Position numbers and translations under genes: made by a program. Shown here in pieces: positions 27,262-36,200 of a stretch of DNA of 64,000 nucleotides. Each line of letters opens with the position of its first letter. Position 1 is the stretch's first letter. This stretch comes from Meiothermus ruber DSM 1279 (GTDB taxonomy: Bacteria > Deinococcota > Deinococci > Deinococcales > Thermaceae). The notes under the pieces were generated by a model. That model ran no database searches, was not told where the DNA came from, and worked only from the letters and a program-made list of their open reading frames with translations. The stretch spans positions 1,550,001 to 1,614,000 of the forward strand of contig NC_013946.1 of assembly GCF_000024425.1 (NCBI RefSeq). The letters are read 5' to 3'.

Positions 27262-28605
27262 ATGTTCAAGAAAATAATGGTGGCTAACCGAGGTGAGATT
27301 GCTCTACGGGTCTTGCGGGCAGCCAGGGAGCTAGGGGTTAAGGTGGTGGTGGCCCACAGCGAGGCCGACAGCCAGTCCCTGCCGGTTTTGCTGGCGGACG
27401 AGGCCATCTGCATCGGCCCTCCGCCCTCCGCCCAGAGCTACCTCAACATTCCAAACCTCCTGTCTGCGGCCATCATCTCCGGCGCCGAGGCCATCCACCC
27501 GGGGTATGGTTTTCTGGCCGAAAATCCCCAGTTTGCCGAGATGTGCCGCGACCACGGCATCGTTTTTATAGGCCCGACCCCCGAGTCCATGCACAGCCTG
27601 GGCTCTAAAGCTGGCGGCCGGGAAATTGCGGCGAAGTCCAATGTGCCCACCGTACCCGGCACGGGGGTGTTGCGTTCGGTGGAGGAGGCCCTCGAGGCCG
27701 CCGAGCAGATCGGCTATCCGGTGCTGCTTAAAGCCAGCGCAGGGGGCGGGGGCCGGGGCCAGAAGGTGGTGCGCTCCTCCGAGGAGATGAAAACGGCTTT
27801 CGCCCAGGCCCAGGTCGAGGCCCAGAACTACTTTTCCGACCCATCGCTGATCCTGGAGAAGTACATCGAACTCTTCCGCCACGTTGAGGTGCAGGTGCTG
27901 GGGGATGGTAAGGGCCATGTGGTGCACATCGGTGAGCGGGACTGTTCCATCCAGCGCCGCAACCAGAAGCTCATCGAAGAGGCCCCGAGCCGTCTGGAGG
28001 AGCCTTTGCGTCAGGAAATTCTGGCTGCAGGGGTGCGCTTAGCCAAATACGTCAACTACCAGGGGGCAGGCACCCTCGAGTTCATCGTAGACCCGGATGG
28101 CAACTTCTACTTTATGGAGATGAACACCCGCATCCAGGTTGAGCACTGCGTTTCAGAGATGATCTCGGGCCTGGATCTGGTCAAGTGGCAGATCAAAATC
28201 GCTGCGGGGGAGCCGTTCACCCTGCAACAAGACGAGATCAAACTGCAGGGCCACGCTATCGAGTGCCGCATTAATGCCGAGGATTACGAAAAAGACTTCC
28301 GTCCGAGCATCGGTAAGATCGAGACGCTGCACTTCCCAGGTGGCCCGGGCGTGCGGGTGGACTCGCACCTATACGCTGGTTACACCATCCCGCCCAACTA
28401 CGACTCCCTGGTAGCCAAGATCATTGTGCACGGCGAAAACCGCGAAGAGGCGATTGCCCGTATGCGGCGGGCCCTGGCCGAAACGGTCATCGAGGGGCCG
28501 GGGGTCAAGACCACCGTGCCCTTCCACCTCAAGGTCATGGACAACGCTTTTTATAAGCGGGGGGTGGTTTACACCAATTTTGTCAGCACCCGGATGTCGG
28601 ACTAG
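27262..28605 (+). CDS. accC: Biotin carboxylase subunit of acetyl-CoA carboxylase
   Basis: A 447-aa ATP-grasp enzyme. N-domain KIMVANRGEIALRVLRAARELG; ATP lid loop GGGGRGQKVV; IGERDCSIQRRNQKLIEEAPS; FYFMEMNTRIQVEHCVSEMISG with the catalytic base and Mg ligands. It carboxylates biotin on AccB using ATP and bicarbonate. The length is normal. It may also serve the carboxyltransferase encoded at 3480-5141, which has no partner nearby (inference). Confidence 0.96.
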   Translation: MFKKIMVANRGEIALRVLRAARELGVKVVVAHSEADSQSLPVLLADEAICIGPPPSAQSYLNIPNLLSAAIISGAEAIHPGYGFLAENPQFAEMCRDHGIVFIGPTPESMHSLGSKAGGREIAAKSNVPTVPGTGVLRSVEEALEAAEQIGYPVLLKASAGGGGRGQKVVRSSEEMKTAFAQAQVEAQNYFSDPSLILEKYIELFRHVEVQVLGDGKGHVVHIGERDCSIQRRNQKLIEEAPSRLEEPLRQEILAAGVRLAKYVNYQGAGTLEFIVDPDGNFYFMEMNTRIQVEHCVSEMISGLDLVKWQIKIAAGEPFTLQQDEIKLQGHAIECRINAEDYEKDFRPSIGKIETLHFPGGPGVRVDSHLYAGYTIPPNYDSLVAKIIVHGENREEAIARMRRALAETVIEGPGVKTTVPFHLKVMDNAFYKRGVVYTNFVSTRMSD

Positions 28606-28676
28606 GGTGCTGAACTTCAGCCCAGGCACTGGGATTGCGCATAAAAAAAGGTTATTCTACGCAGTTGGAGGTAGCT

Positions 28677-29558
28677 ATGGAGAAGGGAACCCTGCGGATC
28701 AAGACCGGATTCGCTGAAATGTTCAAGGGCGGCGTGATTATGGACGTGGTCAACGCGCAGCAGGCCGAGATTGCCCAGGAGGCCGGGGCTGTGGCGGTGA
28801 TGGCCCTCGAGCGCGTGCCGGCAGATATTCGCGCCCAGGGGGGGGTCGCGCGCATGTCGGATCCCAAACTGATCAAGGAAATCATGAGCGCGGTCTCGAT
28901 TCCGGTGATGGCCAAATGCCGGATTGGACATACGGTTGAAGCCCAGATCCTCGAGGCCCTGGGGGTTGACTTCATCGACGAGTCCGAGGTGCTGACCCCG
29001 GCCGATGAGTCCTTCCACATTGATAAGCACGCCTTTAAGGTGCCTTTCGTCTGCGGAGCCACCGATATTGGAGAAGCCCTGCGGCGCATCGGTGAAGGGG
29101 CCGCCATGATCCGTACCAAGGGCGAAGCCGGCACCGGCAACGTGGTGGAAGCCGTTCGCCATGCCCGCAGTGTTCTGGGGGCAATCCGCCAAATTCAGGC
29201 CATGCCCCGCGAAGAGCTGATGACCTATGCCAAGAACCATGGCGCGCCGTACGAGCTGGTGCTCTGGGTGCATGAGAACGGACGCCTTCCAGTGGTCAAC
29301 TTCGCTGCGGGTGGCGTGGCCACCCCGGCCGATGCGGCGCTGATGATGCAGCTTGGTATGGATGGGGTCTTTGTGGGCTCCGGGATTTTCAAGTCCGGCG
29401 ACCCCCGCAAGCGGGCCCGGGCCATCGTGCGGGCGGTGACCCACTACAACAACCCCGAGGTGCTGGCCGAGGTTTCCGAAGACCTGGGGGAACCCATGGT
29501 GGGCATTAACCTGGACTTCCTCTCGGAAGAAGAGAAGCTTGCCAGGCGCGGCTGGTAG
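28677..29558 (+). CDS. pdxS: Pyridoxal 5'-phosphate synthase, PdxS subunit
   Basis: A 293-aa TIM-barrel synthase that builds PLP from ribose 5-phosphate, glyceraldehyde 3-phosphate and ammonia. It shows [54 protein letters not shown] with a catalytic lysine, VGCGSG-type phosphate loop variant FVGSGIFKS, and the C-terminal tail. The ATG at 28677 is supported by GGAGG 7 nt upstream. The ammonia-supplying partner PdxT begins 690 nt downstream, an unusual gap filled by a repeat and a small membrane gene. Confidence 0.96.
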   Translation: MEKGTLRIKTGFAEMFKGGVIMDVVNAQQAEIAQEAGAVAVMALERVPADIRAQGGVARMSDPKLIKEIMSAVSIPVMAKCRIGHTVEAQILEALGVDFIDESEVLTPADESFHIDKHAFKVPFVCGATDIGEALRRIGEGAAMIRTKGEAGTGNVVEAVRHARSVLGAIRQIQAMPREELMTYAKNHGAPYELVLWVHENGRLPVVNFAAGGVATPADAALMMQLGMDGVFVGSGIFKSGDPRKRARAIVRAVTHYNNPEVLAEVSEDLGEPMVGINLDFLSEEEKLARRGW

Positions 29559-29574
29559 TCTTCAGGCCGGCCTC

Positions 29575-29687
29575 TTTGGACACAGTCAGAGGTGCAGGAC
29601 TCAAGCCGACCGAAGGGAGTAGAAAAGCCTTTCGGTAGTATCGTTTAGGCTTGCCGAAGTGAACGATGCTACCGAAATGCGTATGAG
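29575..29687 (+). repeat. 113-bp dispersed repeat, copy 2
   Basis: Second copy of the element at 16178-16290, same length, 17 nt after the pdxS stop. The hairpin arms are TTTCGGTAGTATCGTT (29630-29645) and AACGATGCTACCGAAA (29662-29677). At the tip GGC-TT-GCC replaces GAC-TT-GTC of copy 1, a change on both sides that keeps pairing; the inner stem changes likewise preserve pairing through G-U pairs. Confidence 0.85.
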
Positions 29688-29714
29688 CCCCTCACCGCGC
29701 GGTGAGGGGCCTTT
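29687..29714 (+). terminator. Strong hairpin after repeat copy 2 (terminator-like)
   Basis: Perfect 10-bp stem GCCCCTCACC/GGTGAGGGGC with GCGC loop, followed only by CTTTG. It directly abuts the repeat and probably ends pdxS transcription. Confidence 0.6.
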
Positions 29715-29733
29715 GACTGGGTTCAAGTTGCGC

Positions 29734-29779
29734 TTGTGTTACAAAAAGCGTTACGTACTATTATATACTTGTAACACAA
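29734..29779 (+). promoter_or_regulatory. Promoter flanked by two TTGT-N3-ACAA dyads
   Basis: TTGTGTTACAA (29734-29744) and TTGTAACACAA (29769-29779) are perfect inverted copies of one another, and each is itself a TTGT-N3-ACAA palindrome. The -10 TATACT (29764-29769) lies between them and the second dyad runs into the ATG. Two repressor dimers 35 bp apart are plausible. Confidence 0.6.
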
Positions 29780-30135
29780 TGCGCCCTGAAACCTTTGGAT
29801 TGCTGGTTTTTGGCGTTACTGCCGCGTGGGTTTTGCTGGCCACCTGGTTGATTCCTATGCTGAACCGGCGCCGCCAGGAGCGCGAGCAGCTTGCGCTGGC
29901 CAAGATGCACCGTTTCGCTATGCGGCACAACACTTTTGTGCGAAACCACCAAGGCCTCCGCTATGTGGTGGTGCTGGGTAAGCAGGGCTTCTGTTACATG
30001 CTGGGGGGCGAGTTTGTCTCTCGAGAGCGGTTGCTGAGGGCCCTGGGCGAGGAAAATGAAAAGCATCTGCTCAAGGCCGAAAGCGAGGAGAGCCAGCACA
30101 GTGCAATTCATGGCCTGGTAACGATCCCCGCCTGA
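29779..30135 (+). CDS. Small single-span membrane protein, unrecognised family (paralogue A)
   Basis: A 118-aa protein: one N-terminal transmembrane helix (about residues 6-27), then a basic stretch NRRRQEREQ, then a soluble domain with MRHNTFVRNHQGLRYVVVL, CYMLGGEFVSRERLLRALG and an acidic tail ending TIPA. I do not recognise the family. It is clearly paralogous to the protein at 38974-39321, which shares RHNTxVRxHxG, YMxGGxxVSRExL, EES and the final TIP. The ATG at 29779 is 9 nt after TATACT (leaderless); codons further upstream fall inside the repeat. It separates pdxS from pdxT. Confidence 0.72.
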   Translation: MRPETFGLLVFGVTAAWVLLATWLIPMLNRRRQEREQLALAKMHRFAMRHNTFVRNHQGLRYVVVLGKQGFCYMLGGEFVSRERLLRALGEENEKHLLKAESEESQHSAIHGLVTIPA

Positions 30136-30156
30136 CAGGGCTGGATCAAATAAAGT

Positions 30157-30182
30157 ATTCACAAGCGGGTTTTATAGTGAAA
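30157..30182 (-). repeat. Palindromic motif copy P2
   Basis: ATTCAC and GTGAAA arms. On the minus strand it aligns over 24 nt with P4: TTTCAC, TATAAA, a 4-nt variable centre, then GCTTGTGA. It lies upstream of pdxT, with its centre about 80 bp before the ATG. Confidence 0.6.
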
Positions 30183-30248
30183 AATCTAACATAAGATCAC
30201 AGCCAGCTCAGGCGGTTGTTACCTTTGCGCGGCAGGTGGGGTAGTATC

Positions 30249-30836
30249 ATGAGCGTGAAAGTTGGTGTGCTGGCTATTCAAGGTGATGTGCGCGAGCACA
30301 AGCGGATGCTCGAGGCCCTGGGCGTCGAGGCGGTGGAGGTGCGCCTGCCCCAGCACCTCGAGGATTTGTCAGGCTTGATCGTACCGGGTGGGGAGTCCAC
30401 CACCATCGGCATGCTGGCCAGGGAGTACGGCCTCGAGGAGGCAATACGGGCACGTATGCACGCTGGAAGCCTGGCCTTATGGGGCACCTGCGCGGGGGCC
30501 ATCTGGCTGGCCAAACATATACCCCAGTTTCCCGACCAGCCCCGCCTGGGCTGCCTGGATATTACGGTTCAGCGCAATGGGTATGGGCGCCAGGTGGACA
30601 GCTTCGAGGCCGACCTGAGCGTTGAGGGGCTCGACCGGCCTTTTCCCGCCTTTTTCATCCGGGCCCCCCGCATTCTGGAGGTGGGTCAGGGGGTTGAAGT
30701 ACTGGCCAGCTTTGAAGGCTCGCCGGTGCTGGTTCGCTCTGGTAGGGTCTGGGCCAGCACTTTTCACCCCGAGCTGAGCGATGATCTGCGGATTCATCAG
30801 CGCTTTGTGGAAGCGTGTGGGGCGGTAAATGCATAA
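30249..30836 (+). CDS. pdxT: Pyridoxal 5'-phosphate synthase, PdxT glutaminase subunit
   Basis: A 195-aa class I glutamine amidotransferase that feeds ammonia to PdxS. Oxyanion strand GGESTTIG, nucleophile Cys in LWGTCAGAIWLA, and the His-Glu pair in FHPELSDDLR. The ATG at 30249 gives MSVKVGVLAIQGDVREH, the standard N-terminus. It lies 114 nt after the small membrane gene; motif P2 lies in this gap and P3 lies just after its stop. Confidence 0.95.
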   Translation: MSVKVGVLAIQGDVREHKRMLEALGVEAVEVRLPQHLEDLSGLIVPGGESTTIGMLAREYGLEEAIRARMHAGSLALWGTCAGAIWLAKHIPQFPDQPRLGCLDITVQRNGYGRQVDSFEADLSVEGLDRPFPAFFIRAPRILEVGQGVEVLASFEGSPVLVRSGRVWASTFHPELSDDLRIHQRFVEACGAVNA

Positions 30837-30840
30837 GATT

Positions 30841-30864
30841 TTCACGAGCTCTATTTATCGTGAA
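30841..30864 (-). repeat. Palindromic motif copy P3
   Basis: Perfect arms TTCACGA and TCGTGAA separated by 10 nt. On the minus strand the centre TAAATAGAGC resembles that of P4 (TAAATACTGC). It begins 4 nt after the pdxT stop; its centre is 68 bp before the leaderless smpB ATG. Confidence 0.75.
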
Positions 30865-30920
30865 TATATTCACACAAACCCCTCGAGCCCCCTGGGCAAC
30901 CTGGTAAACTGAGTAACCCT

Positions 30921-31352
30921 ATGGCCGGACTCGAGAACCGCAAAGCGCGCCACGACTACGAGATACTGGAGACCTTCGAAGCCGGCCTGGCCCTTAAGGG
31001 CACCGAGGTGAAGTCCATTCGAACCGGTCAGGTCGATTTTACCGGCACCTTTGCACGGTTTCAGAACGGGGAACTTTTTCTCGAAAACCTCTACATTGCC
31101 CCATACGAAAAGGGCGGCTATACCAACCACGACCCGCGCCGTCTGCGGAAGCTTTTGCTGCACCGGCACGAGCTCAACAAGCTGAAGGCGCGGGTTGAGC
31201 AGAAGGGGCTCACCCTGGTTCCGCTCAAAATTTATTTCAACCAGCAGGGCAAGGCCAAGCTGTTGCTGGCCCTGGCTCGAGGCAAGCGGGCCTACCAGAA
31301 AAAAGCCGATGACAAAAAGCTCGCCGTGCGCCGGGAGCTCGAGGGCTGGTAG
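30921..31352 (+). CDS. smpB: SsrA-binding protein
   Basis: A 143-aa tmRNA-binding protein for trans-translation. It shows ENRKARHDYEILETFEAGLALKGTEVKSIRTGQVDF, LYIAPYEKG, the RKLLLHRHE segment and a basic C-terminal tail (KRAYQKKADDKKLAVRRE) that enters the mRNA channel. TAAACT (30905-30910) lies 10 nt before the ATG. The tmRNA gene is not in the window. Confidence 0.96.
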   Translation: MAGLENRKARHDYEILETFEAGLALKGTEVKSIRTGQVDFTGTFARFQNGELFLENLYIAPYEKGGYTNHDPRRLRKLLLHRHELNKLKARVEQKGLTLVPLKIYFNQQGKAKLLLALARGKRAYQKKADDKKLAVRRELEGW

Positions 31353-31410
31353 CCTTTTACACTTGCGCTTCTAATGCAGGCTGAGTAAAACTGTAGCGAC
31401 TGGACTTGGG

Positions 31411-32661
31411 ATGCGGCGCATATGGATGGTGTTAACAGTATTGCTCGGCCTGACCTGGGCCCAGTATGAGGGCCGTTTGCTGGTGGGCGGGCAGGAGAGC
31501 CAGGCCATCTATCCCGGCGGCGATTCGGTGGCCTATGGCCCGGCCAGGTTTATTGCCGAAGCCCTGGGCCTTGGCTACCTCGAGGCTACTGGTAAAGTGT
31601 ACCTGAGCCTGGGAAGTCGGGTTGCCGCCTTTGCCATTAGCAGCCAGGGCGCCGATGCGGTGCGACAGCTCAACGCTTATCGGAACCAGGACAGCCTGTG
31701 GGTGCCGGTTCGTGAGCTGGCCCGGGTGCTGGATCTTTACTACCGCAACGACTACGGCGCCCCGGTGCTGGCCCTGCGCCCGGCGCGGCTACTGGAGGTG
31801 CAGCGGGCCATGGCTGGCTCGAGCGAGCGCTACATCCTACGCTTCGACCGGGATGTGCAGGTGCGGCTCTTAGCCAACAACCCGCCCCGGCTGGCCATGA
31901 TTGGGGTGACCGAGGTGCCGGACGCCCCCCCTACCTCGGCCATTAGCTTTAGTAAAGAAAGCTGGGGCACCGAGATCTACCTGCCCCAGGGCAGCGACCC
32001 ACCCCGCCTGATGTTCTTGCCGCAGCAGGTTGTCGTGGAGCGGGGCCCAGTGACACGGCTGCCGCGGGTGGTTCTTGATGCCGGGCATGGCGGGGCCGAT
32101 ACCGGGGTGGCGGTGGGGAGCTTGCGGGAAAAAGACCTGACGCTTTCGGTGGTTCAGCAACTGCAAAAGCTGCTGCAGGGTCAGGCGGAGGTGGTGCTGA
32201 CCCGCAACGGGGATCAGGCCGTACCCCTGCTGGCAAGGGCCCAGTATGCCTCAACCGCCCAGGTGTTTATCAGCCTGCACGCAGCACCGGGCAGTCAGGT
32301 AACGGTGTTCAGCCACCCCGAGATCCAAACCCTGCGGCTGCTGGAGAAAGGCCGCGAGCTTTCAGCGCGCAGCCCGGCTGCCCAGCGGGCCATACTGGAA
32401 CGCTATGTGGCGGCACCGGGTTCGGCGGCCCGGCTGGCTCAGGCCGTTGCAGAGAGCTTTGCTACGGCCGGAATTGTGGCCAACACCAGCCAGGATGCCA
32501 TGTATGTGCTCTCGATGGCAGGGGGGGCTGCGGTTTTGGTTGAGGTGGGCATTGAGCAGCTCCGCACGCCCCAGGCGCGGGCCCAGGTGGCTCAACTGCT
32601 GGCTCGAGCGGTGCGCAGCTATATGGGCCTAACGAGCTCCGGTGGAGGCACCCGGCCATGA
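31411..32661 (+). CDS. N-acetylmuramoyl-L-alanine amidase (Amidase_3), exported
   Basis: A 416-aa protein with a signal peptide (residues 1-17, cleavage near TWA-QY). An N-terminal region (20-130) resembles the copper-amine-oxidase-N-like/AMIN-type envelope domains. The C-terminal zinc amidase has VVLDAGHGGADTG (His), REKDLTLSVV (Glu), FISLHAAP (His) and the catalytic Glu in VLVEVGIEQL. It cleaves septal peptidoglycan between MurNAc and the peptide. Its stop overlaps the next start (ATGA), so it is coupled to the GerMN gene. Confidence 0.9.
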   Translation: MRRIWMVLTVLLGLTWAQYEGRLLVGGQESQAIYPGGDSVAYGPARFIAEALGLGYLEATGKVYLSLGSRVAAFAISSQGADAVRQLNAYRNQDSLWVPVRELARVLDLYYRNDYGAPVLALRPARLLEVQRAMAGSSERYILRFDRDVQVRLLANNPPRLAMIGVTEVPDAPPTSAISFSKESWGTEIYLPQGSDPPRLMFLPQQVVVERGPVTRLPRVVLDAGHGGADTGVAVGSLREKDLTLSVVQQLQKLLQGQAEVVLTRNGDQAVPLLARAQYASTAQVFISLHAAPGSQVTVFSHPEIQTLRLLEKGRELSARSPAAQRAILERYVAAPGSAARLAQAVAESFATAGIVANTSQDAMYVLSMAGGAAVLVEVGIEQLRTPQARAQVAQLLARAVRSYMGLTSSGGGTRP

Positions 32662-33191
32662 GACGGTTCCTGACCCTAACCAACCTGCTGGGCCTGCTGG
32701 TTCTGCTGCTAGGTGGTTGGGCTTTGTGGGCCCAGCAGGATGACGGCGGCTCGAGGTCGCTTAACCTCCCCTCCGATCTAGAACATCAGGGCCCCCGCAT
32801 CATCCGGTTGCACTTCGCCAAAGATACCGGGGATGGTTTGGTGGTTGAGGAGCGCACCATTCAGATGACTGAAGGCGAGTACACCCTGGGGCGGGTGATG
32901 CAAGAGCTGGTACGGGGGCCGCAAATTCCCGGGGCGGCACCCCTGGTTCCTGCCGGTACCCCTGCCCCCACCGTCTTTTTGCGCGACGGCACCGCTCTGG
33001 TAGACTTACCCGCGGCCTATGCGCGACTGGGCTACGGCACAGCCGGCGAAACCGCCCTTATCTACGGTATAGCCAGCACCCTGCTGGAGTTTAGAGAAGT
33101 GGAACAGGTCAAGTTCCTTTTGGAGGGCCGGGAGGTGGAAAGCCTCGGGCACCTCTCGCTGCTGGATCCCTTTAAGCGCGCGGGTCAGTAG
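32658..33191 (+). CDS. GerMN-domain membrane-anchored protein
   Basis: A 177-aa protein with an N-terminal membrane anchor (residues 7-26) and one GerMN domain (about 45-165): RLHFAKDTGDGLVVEERTIQM, VMQELVRGPQ, VFLRDGTALVDLPAAY, ALIYGIASTLLEFREVEQVKFLLEG. In sporulating bacteria GerM supports envelope complexes; in non-sporulators GerMN proteins often sit next to Amidase_3 genes, as here, suggesting cell-wall processing. It overlaps the amidase by 4 nt. smc begins 34 nt downstream. Confidence 0.85.
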   Translation: MRRFLTLTNLLGLLVLLLGGWALWAQQDDGGSRSLNLPSDLEHQGPRIIRLHFAKDTGDGLVVEERTIQMTEGEYTLGRVMQELVRGPQIPGAAPLVPAGTPAPTVFLRDGTALVDLPAAYARLGYGTAGETALIYGIASTLLEFREVEQVKFLLEGREVESLGHLSLLDPFKRAGQ

Positions 33192-33225
33192 CGCTTGCAC
33201 GCCCCGCATACCTGCGGGCCACACT

Positions 33226-36200
33226 ATGAAGATTGAGCGGCTTTTTCTGCAAGGTTTTAAATCGTTTGGTGAGCGTACCAGCCTCGAGTTTGGCCCGGGC
33301 GTCTACGGCATTGTGGGGCCGAACGGTTCGGGCAAGAGCAACCTGGTCGAGGCCCTGCGCTGGGTGGTGGGGGCTCGAGCCAAGGAGCTGCGGGGCGATG
33401 AGGCCCAGGCCCTGCTCTTTCATGGTTCGGATGGCAGGCCCCCGCTTGGCTTCGCCGAGGTTGGGCTCGAGCTGGGCGGCAACGGCAAGCGGATCAGCCT
33501 GAGCAGGCGCCTCGAGCGCGACGGCAGCAGCGAGATCCGGCTCAATAGTGCCCGCAGCACCCTGCGCCAGGTCGAGCAAGCCCTGATGGGAACCGGGCTT
33601 TCGCGGAGCGGATACGCCATTGTGGGTCAGGGCGAGGTGGGCCAGATCCTGCAAGCCGGCCCCGAGGTGTTGCTGGCCTACCTGGAGGAAGCAGCCGGGC
33701 TGCGCGCGGTTACCCAGGCTAGCAAAGCCACCCAAGAGCGCCTGCAGGCCGCCACCCTCGAGCTCCAGACCCGCACCCAGGAGCTGGCCGAGCGAAAGGC
33801 CATCATTTCGGAAAAGGCCCAGCAGGCCGAGGCTGCGCGCCAGGCGGCTGCGCTGGCGGCGCGTACCCTGCTGCTGCGGCGCAGCGTGCTGGCCGCCCGT
33901 ATCCGCGAGGCCGAGCAGGAAGTAAACAGCGCCCAACAAAAAGCCCAGACCCTGGAGCGCGAGCAGGCCGAAACCACCCAGCGCCTGCAGGCCATCGAAA
34001 AGGAGAAGGGTCAGGCCCTTGAAGCCCTGGAAGCCGCCCAGAACGCCCACAGCGAGGCCTTGCGGCAGGCCGAGGCCCTGAGCGGTGAGCTAAAGCTGGT
34101 GGAGCAGGAAAGAGCCTCGCTGGAAGGACTGTTGCGCCGGATAGCCGGGGAGATAGGGGAGGGCGAGACCCGGCTCATCCGGCTGCGCAGCCTGCAAGCC
34201 CCCATCGCTCCAGCCGACGCCCCCCCCACCCCTGCGGCTTTGCAAAGCCTGCAGCAGCAACTTAAGGAGCTGCAAGCCGCCATCCAGAACGAAGAAAATC
34301 AGATTCGTTCGGCCCAGAAAGCCTATGAGCGCTTTTTGCAGGCCCAGGCCACCTACGAGGCGCAAAAGGCGAGCTTTGAGCAGATGCTGGCGCAACGAGC
34401 AGCGCTGGAGGCCGATCAGGCCCGGCTCGAAGCAGAACGGACAGCCCTTCAGGCGCAACTATCCGAGGCACAGCTCCGAGAAAGCACCCTGCGCAGCCGG
34501 CTAAACGAGCTGGTTCGGCAAGAAGGGCAGGCCAGCAGCGAAGCTCGCGCCGCCCGGTCTGAAGCGGGGCGCCTGGAGGCCCTGCTGCGCTCCGGTGCCG
34601 ACCTGGCCGAGGGCCCCAAGCGGGCCCGCGCCTCGGGCATTCCTGGCCTGATGGGTGTGGTGGCCGATTTAATCGAAGTGCCGGCGGGTCTGGAGCTGGC
34701 CGTTGAGGTGGCCCTGGGCGCGCGCATGCAGTGGGTGCTCTGCGAAGACGAGCGGGCTGCCCAGGCCGCTGTGCAGTACTTGAAGCAGCAGGGGGGGCGG
34801 GCTACCTTTCTGCCCCGTACCCTGCTCAAGCCCCCTCGAGCGCGACACGAGCGTCTTCCCTGGACGGAAACCCCTGGTGTGGTGGGGGTGGCCCGCCACC
34901 TGGTGCAGCTACCGCTCTGCCCTGAGGCCCTCCCCACCCTGCTCGGGGAGACGCTGGTGCTGGAGCACCTCGAGGCGGCCCTGGCCCTGGTGCGGCAGCA
35001 CCCGGATCATCCCCGCATCGTCACCCTGGAAGGGGAGCTGCTCGAGACCAGCGGTGCCATTACCGGCGGGCGTTTGCAAAAAGGCGGGCAGATGCTGGCC
35101 CTGCGCCGGCGCTTCCACGACACCCAAAGCGAAGCTGCGCGCCTCGAGGCCCAGGCCTTGGCCCTGGCTGCCCAGGCCGAGCAGTTGCGGGCCGAGCTGG
35201 CCAGCCTCAACCTGACCCAGCTTCAGCGCCGCCAGACCGAGCTGGACTCCGAGCTCAAAGCCGTTCGTACAAGCCTGGCCCGGCTGCCGGCATTGGGGGG
35301 ACAGGCTCAACCACCCCAGCCCCCTGAGCCGGTGCTGCCCCCGAACCCCCAGCGCCTCGAGGCCCTGCGCAGCGAGCGGGAGGCCCTCGGCGCCCAGCTT
35401 GCCCAGCAGCGCGAGGCCGAGGTTCGCTGGCAGCGCTACCGCGAAGACCAGGCGCGTTATGCGACGGCGCAGAACGAGATCGCCGAGCTCGAGGCCCGCT
35501 TACAGCACCTGCGCGGTGAGCAGGCTGAGCTTGGGCAGCGGCTTGCCGCGCTCCAGTCGCGCAAAGACGCGCTTGAGCGAGACCGGGCCCAGCTGAGCCT
35601 GGGCCACCTGGAGGAACGGCTGCGCGCGGCTCGAGGCCGTACCCGTGCGCTCTCCGAAGAAGAAACCCGGCTGATCGCCCGCACCAACGCTTTGCTCTCC
35701 GACCTCGAGGCCCTCCATCTGACCCAGGCCCGCCGCGAGGCCACCATCGAGACCCTACAGCAGGAACTTTCCGCGCTGCCCCCCGGCCCGATTGAGGAGG
35801 GCTCGTCGCGCAGCCTGGCCCGGCTCCTTGCCGAGACCGAGGCGGCCCTGGAGGCTTTGGGCCCGGTTAATCACCTGGCCGAACAGGAATACGCTCTGCT
35901 GAGTGAGGATATTGCCAGGCTCGAGGTAGCCCTGCAGGAGTCTGAGGCGGCCGTGCGTAAGCTCGAGGCCGAGCTACACCAGGTGGCCTCGGCTTACCAG
36001 GAGCGGATGCAGCAGGTCTACGGGGTGTTTAAGGAGAAATTTGCCCAGTACGCGGGGGCTTTGCTGGATGCGGAAGTGGAGCTCGAGCGTTCCACACAGG
36101 GCCTCGAGCTGATCCTTAAGCCTGCCGGCAAGCGCACGGTCAACCTGAACCTGCTTTCCATGGGCGAACGCACCATGGGCGCCCTGGCCTTCTTGTTCGC

